Under the pieces are notes generated by a model. The model saw nothing but the letters and a program-made list of their open reading frames with translations, did not search any database and was not told the DNA's origin. From Streptoalloteichus hindustanus (lineage in GTDB: Bacteria; Actinomycetota; Actinomycetes; Mycobacteriales; Pseudonocardiaceae), in assembly GCF_900129375.1 (NCBI RefSeq), contig NZ_FQVN01000005.1, positions 62,001 to 126,000 on the forward strand: DNA of 64,000 nt, in the 5' to 3' direction. A program made the translations under genes and the position numbers. Numbering within the stretch: position 1 is the stretch's first letter; each line of letters starts with the position of its first letter. This document shows, in pieces, positions 60,441 to 64,000 of this stretch.

Positions 60441-61184
60441 CTACCGGTGTCCGGCCCTGGCGATCGTGATGATCTCCGGACTGGTGTCGGTCAGCGGATC
60501 TCGGTTCCAGTCGCCGAACTGCTCCTCGACCACCAGGTCGGCCTCGGACAGGAACGAGCGAAGCGAGTCGGGGTCCAGGAAGCGCAGGCTGCTCCGGCTC
60601 GTTCGGGGCTCGTCCCAGCGCGAGCTCGTGAACGTGTCGGTGAAGTGGACGACGTCCCCCGTGACCGGGGTCTCCACCACGGTGACGATCCGGATGAGGT
60701 CTCCGGCGGCGTTGGTGATCTCCTCCGGCTCGGTGGTGGTCCACCTCTCCCACGCGCGCGCCAGCGGATTGCGCGTCTCGAACGCGAAACGGCCGCCTTC
60801 GGCGAGCGCCGACCGGATCGCGGACAACGCGGCGCGCAGCTCGTCGTCGTCGACCAACACCTGGAACGCGTGCCCGGTCATCACGACGAGGTCGAACTCG
60901 CGCTCCCAGCCGACCGCGGACAGGTCGCCGTGCACCCACTCGACGTCCGTCCGGCTCCGCGCCTGGTCCAGCATCGCGGCGGCGGGGTCGAGCCCGCACA
61001 GCCGCCCCGGGTGGCCCACCTCCCGCGCGCGGTGCAGCAGCACCCCCGTTCCGCACCCGACGTCGAGCACGGACCCCGCGCCCATCACCAGGTCCAGGTA
61101 GAAGTCGTCACTGGGGTGCCAGGGGTTCATCGGGTTGTACAGCTCCGCGAGGTCCCTGTCGGTGTAGGCGCGATCGACCACCAC
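60441..61184 (-). CDS. Class I SAM-dependent methyltransferase
   Basis: The 247-residue protein has SAM motif I SVLDVGCGTGVLLHRAREVG, motif II LCGLDPAAAMLDQARSR and EFDLVVMTGHAFQVLVDDDE. A C-terminal beta-barrel-like region (VVETPVTGDVVHFTDTFTSS then RWDEPRTSRSSLRFL) is typical of small-molecule methyltransferases. The substrate is unknown. Several GTG codons compete (61199, 61184, 61181); 61184 is used. Confidence 0.78.
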   Translation of the reverse strand: MVVDRAYTDRDLAELYNPMNPWHPSDDFYLDLVMGAGSVLDVGCGTGVLLHRAREVGHPGRLCGLDPAAAMLDQARSRTDVEWVHGDLSAVGWEREFDLVVMTGHAFQVLVDDDELRAALSAIRSALAEGGRFAFETRNPLARAWERWTTTEPEEITNAAGDLIRIVTVVETPVTGDVVHFTDTFTSSRWDEPRTSRSSLRFLDPDSLRSFLSEADLVVEEQFGDWNRDPLTDTSPEIITIARAGHR

Positions 61185-61255
61185 GCCACCCTGGCACACC
61201 TTTCCCGGCGCGGTAGGGAAATTCCGGCCTCAGGTGGAGCGTGGTGACCGCGGGC

Positions 61256-64000
61256 TCAGCGGTGCGGGCAGGGCCGGTCGTAGTCGATCTCGGTGAAGTA
61301 GTGCTTCCACTCCTCGCGGGAAAGCGGTGTGCGCACGATCGAGCAGACGTGGTCGGTCGCCCGGTCGACGTCGGTCTTCCAGAGCCGCGTCGTCCGGTCC
61401 TGCGACGTCGTGGCGAGTGTGTGGCCGTCGGGGCTGAACGCCACCGCGAACACCGCCGCCAGGTGCTCGGTGAGGATTGCCAACGAGGCGGGGTGGCGCG
61501 GGTCGCTGACGTCCCAGAGCCGGATCGTGCCGTCGTCGCCGCTGGTGGCCAGGGTCCGGCCGTCGGGGTCGAAGGCCGCGCCGAAGACGATCGCGGTGTG
61601 CCCGGTCATGGTCGACAGCGAGCCCGGGCGCCTCGGGTCGCTGACGTCCCAGAGCCGGACGGTGTGGTCCCAGCTCGTCGTCGCCACCACGTCTCCCCCG
61701 GGGTGGAAGGCCACCGACCGCATCGCCTTCTCGTGCCCGGACAGGACGCCGAGCGGCTGGGGCTGCCGGGGGTCCGCGACGTCCCAGAGGCGGGCGGTGC
61801 CGTCCCAGCTCGCGGTGACCGCCACCCGCCCGTCCTTCCGGAAGTCGACGGACCGCACGGTGTCGGTGTGCCCGGTCAGCACGCCCAGCGGGGTGGGGGA
61901 GCGCGGGTCCCGCACGTCCCACAGCCGGCCCGTGCGGTCGTCGCCGCCAGTGAGGAGGAGTTGGCTGTCCGGGCTGAAGGCCACCCACCGGACGCTGCTC
62001 GTGTGCCCCCTGACCGTCGCGACCTCCCTGGCCTGGCGGGGATCGGAGACGTCCCACAGCCGCGCAGTCTGGTCCCAGCTCGACGTGGCCAGGAGCCGGC
62101 CGTCGCGGCTGAAGGTCGCGTGGCGCACGGTGTCCTGGTGCCCGGCGAGGGTCGCGACCGGCAGCGGCCGGCGCGGGTTGGTGACGTCGTGCAGGCGCAC
62201 GGTGCGGTCGTCGCTCGTGGTGGCCAGGATTCTCCCGTCGGGGCTGAAGGCCACCGCGAAGACCGCCTCGGTGTGGGCGGCCAGGACCGGGCCGGTGATC
62301 TCCCAGATCCGGGCGGTGTTGTCCGCGCTGGCGCTGACCAGGAAACGCCCGTCCCCGCCGAACACGAGCGAGGTGATCGCGTCGGTGTGCCCGGTCAGCA
62401 CCGCGAGTGCGTTGGGGCGACGGGGATCGCGGATGTCCCAGAGCCGGACGGCCCGTTCGTCGCTGGCGGTGGCGATCATGCTCCCGTCGCGGCTCACGGT
62501 CAGCGCGCGGATCACGTCGATGTGTCCGGACAATGTGGACACCGCCTGGACCTGGCGCGGGTTCTCGACGTTCCACAGCCGCACGGTGCGGTCCTGGCCC
62601 GCCGTGGCGAGCAGCCGCCCGTCCGGCGTGAAGCTCGCGACGAGGTCCGCCTGGTCCCGGAGCCCGGACAGGACTCTCGGTGACTGTCCACTGGAGACGT
62701 CCCAGAGCAGGATCACGCGATCCTTTCCCACTGTGGCCAGGAGATTCCCGTCGGGGCTGAACGTCGCGGCCAGCACGGCGTCGGTGTGGTCCCGCACCGT
62801 GGCCAGCGGACGGGGGGAGCGGGGGTCGGCGAGGTCCCACAGGCGGACCGTCCGGTCGTGGCTGGCCGTCGCCAGCACCGGTCCCCGGGAGGAGAAGGAC
62901 ACGGCCCGCACCGCGTCCCCGTGGTCGCGGATCACGCCCAACGAGGCCGGCGCGGACCGGTCGGCGACGTCCCACAGGTGCACGGCGCGATCGCGGCCCG
63001 CGGTGGCGAGCAGCCGGCCGTCCGCGCTGAACGCGGCGGCGAGCACGGTGTCGGTGTGGCCGGTGAGGGTGGCCAGCGCCTTCGGGCTCGACGGGTCGGA
63101 CAGGTCCCACAGGCGGGCGACGCGGTCCCGGCCGGTGCTGGCCAGCGTGCGGGCGTCCGGGCTCAGCGCCACCGACTCCACCAGCTCCGGCCCGCTTGTC
63201 AGGAAGGTCGCGTGGGGCGTGGCGTACGCGCCCAGCAGGCTGCTGCGCGCCTCCACGGTGGGGGCCAGCCGGTAGGCGGCGAGGCTGAGCTGCGCGGCCA
63301 GCTCGGGGTTGCTGGGACGCAGCTCGCTGGCCTCGATCGCGACCTTGCGGGAGATCGCGAGGTTGCGCTGCGCGGTCACGTCGTGCTGCGTGCGCACCGC
63401 GTAGACGGTGGCGGCCAGCGCCAGCAGGAACAGCACCGACAGCATGGCGACCAGGCGGCGCAGCCGCCGGACCTCCCGGTGTTCCTCCCGGTTGCTCGCG
63501 GTCAGGAAGTCCTGCTCGACCCTGGTCAGCTCCTCGGGGTGGTGGGTCGCCCAGTCGCTCATGACGGCCAGGGGCGCGCCCCGTTGGGTCAGCGCGCGGT
63601 CCCGACCCTGCTCCTCCCAGGTCTCGGCGGAGTCGATGAGCCGCTGCCGCACCCGCAGCCCGGCCCGGTCGGCCTCCAGCCAGCGCCGCAACCGGGGCCA
63701 CGCGGACAACAGGGCCTCGTGCGTGATCTCCACGGTGTCCTGGCCGAGGGTGAGCAGCCGGGCCGCGGTGAAGGACTCCATCGCGACCCGCAGCGCCGAC
63801 GCGTCGGCCGCCTCCGCCAGCAGCCGGTCGCGGTCGGCCCGTTGCCGGAGGACCTCGCCCTGCTCCCCGACCCGCACCAGGCGCAGCAGCAGGCGGCGCG
63901 CGGCCTGCTGGGCGTCGGTGTCCAGCCGGTTGAAACAGCGCTCGGCGGTGGCGGCCACCGCTCCGTGGATGCCCCCGGTCCGCTGGTAGGCCGCGACGGT
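61256..64000 (-). CDS. nSTAND-type NTPase with 14 WD40 repeats, partial (C-terminal part)
   Basis: The frame enters from the right edge with a STAND-like C-terminal NTPase segment (TVAAYQRTGGIHGAVAATAE, ITHEALLSAWPRLRRWLEAD, DSAETWEEQGRDRALTQRGA). A single membrane helix (LVAMLSVLFLLALAATVYAV) then leads into a beta-propeller of 14 WD40 repeats of the form GHTDTVRSVxFxxDGxxxATxxxDxTxRLWDV, enough for two seven-bladed rings. The fourth to eighth blades contain two shortened units (around LRDQADLVASFTPDG and ITGPVLAAHTEAVF). Such proteins are signalling switches, and some act in immunity-like responses. The N-terminal NTPase or effector domain lies outside the window, so the role stays open. 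The stop codon is at 61256. Confidence 0.87.
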   Translation of the reverse strand, partial: TVAAYQRTGGIHGAVAATAERCFNRLDTDAQQAARRLLLRLVRVGEQGEVLRQRADRDRLLAEAADASALRVAMESFTAARLLTLGQDTVEITHEALLSAWPRLRRWLEADRAGLRVRQRLIDSAETWEEQGRDRALTQRGAPLAVMSDWATHHPEELTRVEQDFLTASNREEHREVRRLRRLVAMLSVLFLLALAATVYAVRTQHDVTAQRNLAISRKVAIEASELRPSNPELAAQLSLAAYRLAPTVEARSSLLGAYATPHATFLTSGPELVESVALSPDARTLASTGRDRVARLWDLSDPSSPKALATLTGHTDTVLAAAFSADGRLLATAGRDRAVHLWDVADRSAPASLGVIRDHGDAVRAVSFSSRGPVLATASHDRTVRLWDLADPRSPRPLATVRDHTDAVLAATFSPDGNLLATVGKDRVILLWDVSSGQSPRVLSGLRDQADLVASFTPDGRLLATAGQDRTVRLWNVENPRQVQAVSTLSGHIDVIRALTVSRDGSMIATASDERAVRLWDIRDPRRPNALAVLTGHTDAITSLVFGGDGRFLVSASADNTARIWEITGPVLAAHTEAVFAVAFSPDGRILATTSDDRTVRLHDVTNPRRPLPVATLAGHQDTVRHATFSRDGRLLATSSWDQTARLWDVSDPRQAREVATVRGHTSSVRWVAFSPDSQLLLTGGDDRTGRLWDVRDPRSPTPLGVLTGHTDTVRSVDFRKDGRVAVTASWDGTARLWDVADPRQPQPLGVLSGHEKAMRSVAFHPGGDVVATTSWDHTVRLWDVSDPRRPGSLSTMTGHTAIVFGAAFDPDGRTLATSGDDGTIRLWDVSDPRHPASLAILTEHLAAVFAVAFSPDGHTLATTSQDRTTRLWKTDVDRATDHVCSIVRTPLSREEWKHYFTEIDYDRPCPHR

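Noticed and set aside
1-64000. Integrated mobile element, insertion sequence, tRNA or rRNA gene
   Set aside because: I found no transposase, integrase, relaxase, tRNA cloverleaf or att duplication; the prim-pol gene alone is not enough to call an integrative element.

Overview
The DNA is very GC-rich (about 72% by eye), uses many GTG starts and GTGA/ATGA gene overlaps, and its gene content is typical of an actinomycete: LuxR-type large ATPase regulators, F420/PPOX-type proteins, a type VII secretion substrate module, an NRPS-PKS cluster and several antibiotic-resistance genes. A dispersed GTCCA-N3-TGGAC palindrome and the overall gene set suggest Pseudonocardiales (Saccharothrix / Actinosynnema / Lentzea-like). 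That placement is an inference; there is no rRNA or tRNA gene in the window to confirm it.

Layout. 1-7.8 kb: a divergent pair of LuxR-family regulators, then single genes (DJ-1/PfpI, DinB-fold, a ZIP transporter with an apparent frameshift, NUDIX, GtrA, DUF2087). 7.8-9.4 kb: a decayed divergent pair, a WYL regulator and an epoxide hydrolase. 9.5-13.5 kb: a MarR regulator divergent from an MFS exporter and alpha/beta hydrolase, with two matching operator-like palindromes, then an IclR regulator. 13.7-16.8 kb: an arsenic locus (ArsR-Acr3-ArsC on one strand, ArsI on the other) plus a small monooxygenase. 17.4-30 kb: cobalamin (corrin ring) biosynthesis (CobL, CobM, CbiD, CobK, CobIJ, CobH, CobG, CobN) with a B12 riboswitch in front of cobN; a tsaD-type gene follows cobN 10 bases later. 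A PP2C phosphatase with a frameshifted start and a 29-residue acidic ORF sit inside the cobalamin block.

31.5-40.6 kb: a compact biosynthetic cluster on the + strand, consisting of a methyltransferase, an imine-reductase-like dehydrogenase, an A-T NRPS module, a KS-AT-KR-T PKS module, a 46-residue membrane peptide and an EF-hand protein. The last four are overlapping or nearly so. The line has no condensation, thioesterase or reductase release domain. 41-44.3 kb: two divergent genes I do not recognise, then a second decayed divergent pair (inositol monophosphatase / Lrp regulator).

44.6-51 kb: a polyprenol-phosphate mannosyltransferase-like GT2, a DinB2-type Y-family polymerase with valine at the steric-gate position, a methyltransferase, and a streptogramin-resistance unit (ABC-F protein plus virginiamycin B lyase, divergent from a TetR regulator). 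51.5-55.3 kb: a prim-pol protein and a type VII secretion substrate module (membrane protein, YbaB/EbfC, EspC-like, WXG100-like). 55.5-64 kb: a FAD monooxygenase with its own TetR and a near-perfect operator, the ribosome-rescue hydrolase ArfB, a macrolide-type glycosyltransferase, a methyltransferase, and the C-terminal part of an NTPase carrying 14 WD40 repeats that runs off the right edge.

Overall this is a chromosomal accessory region rich in self-resistance, small-molecule metabolism and regulators. I see no insertion sequence, integrase, CRISPR array or RNA gene other than the riboswitch.
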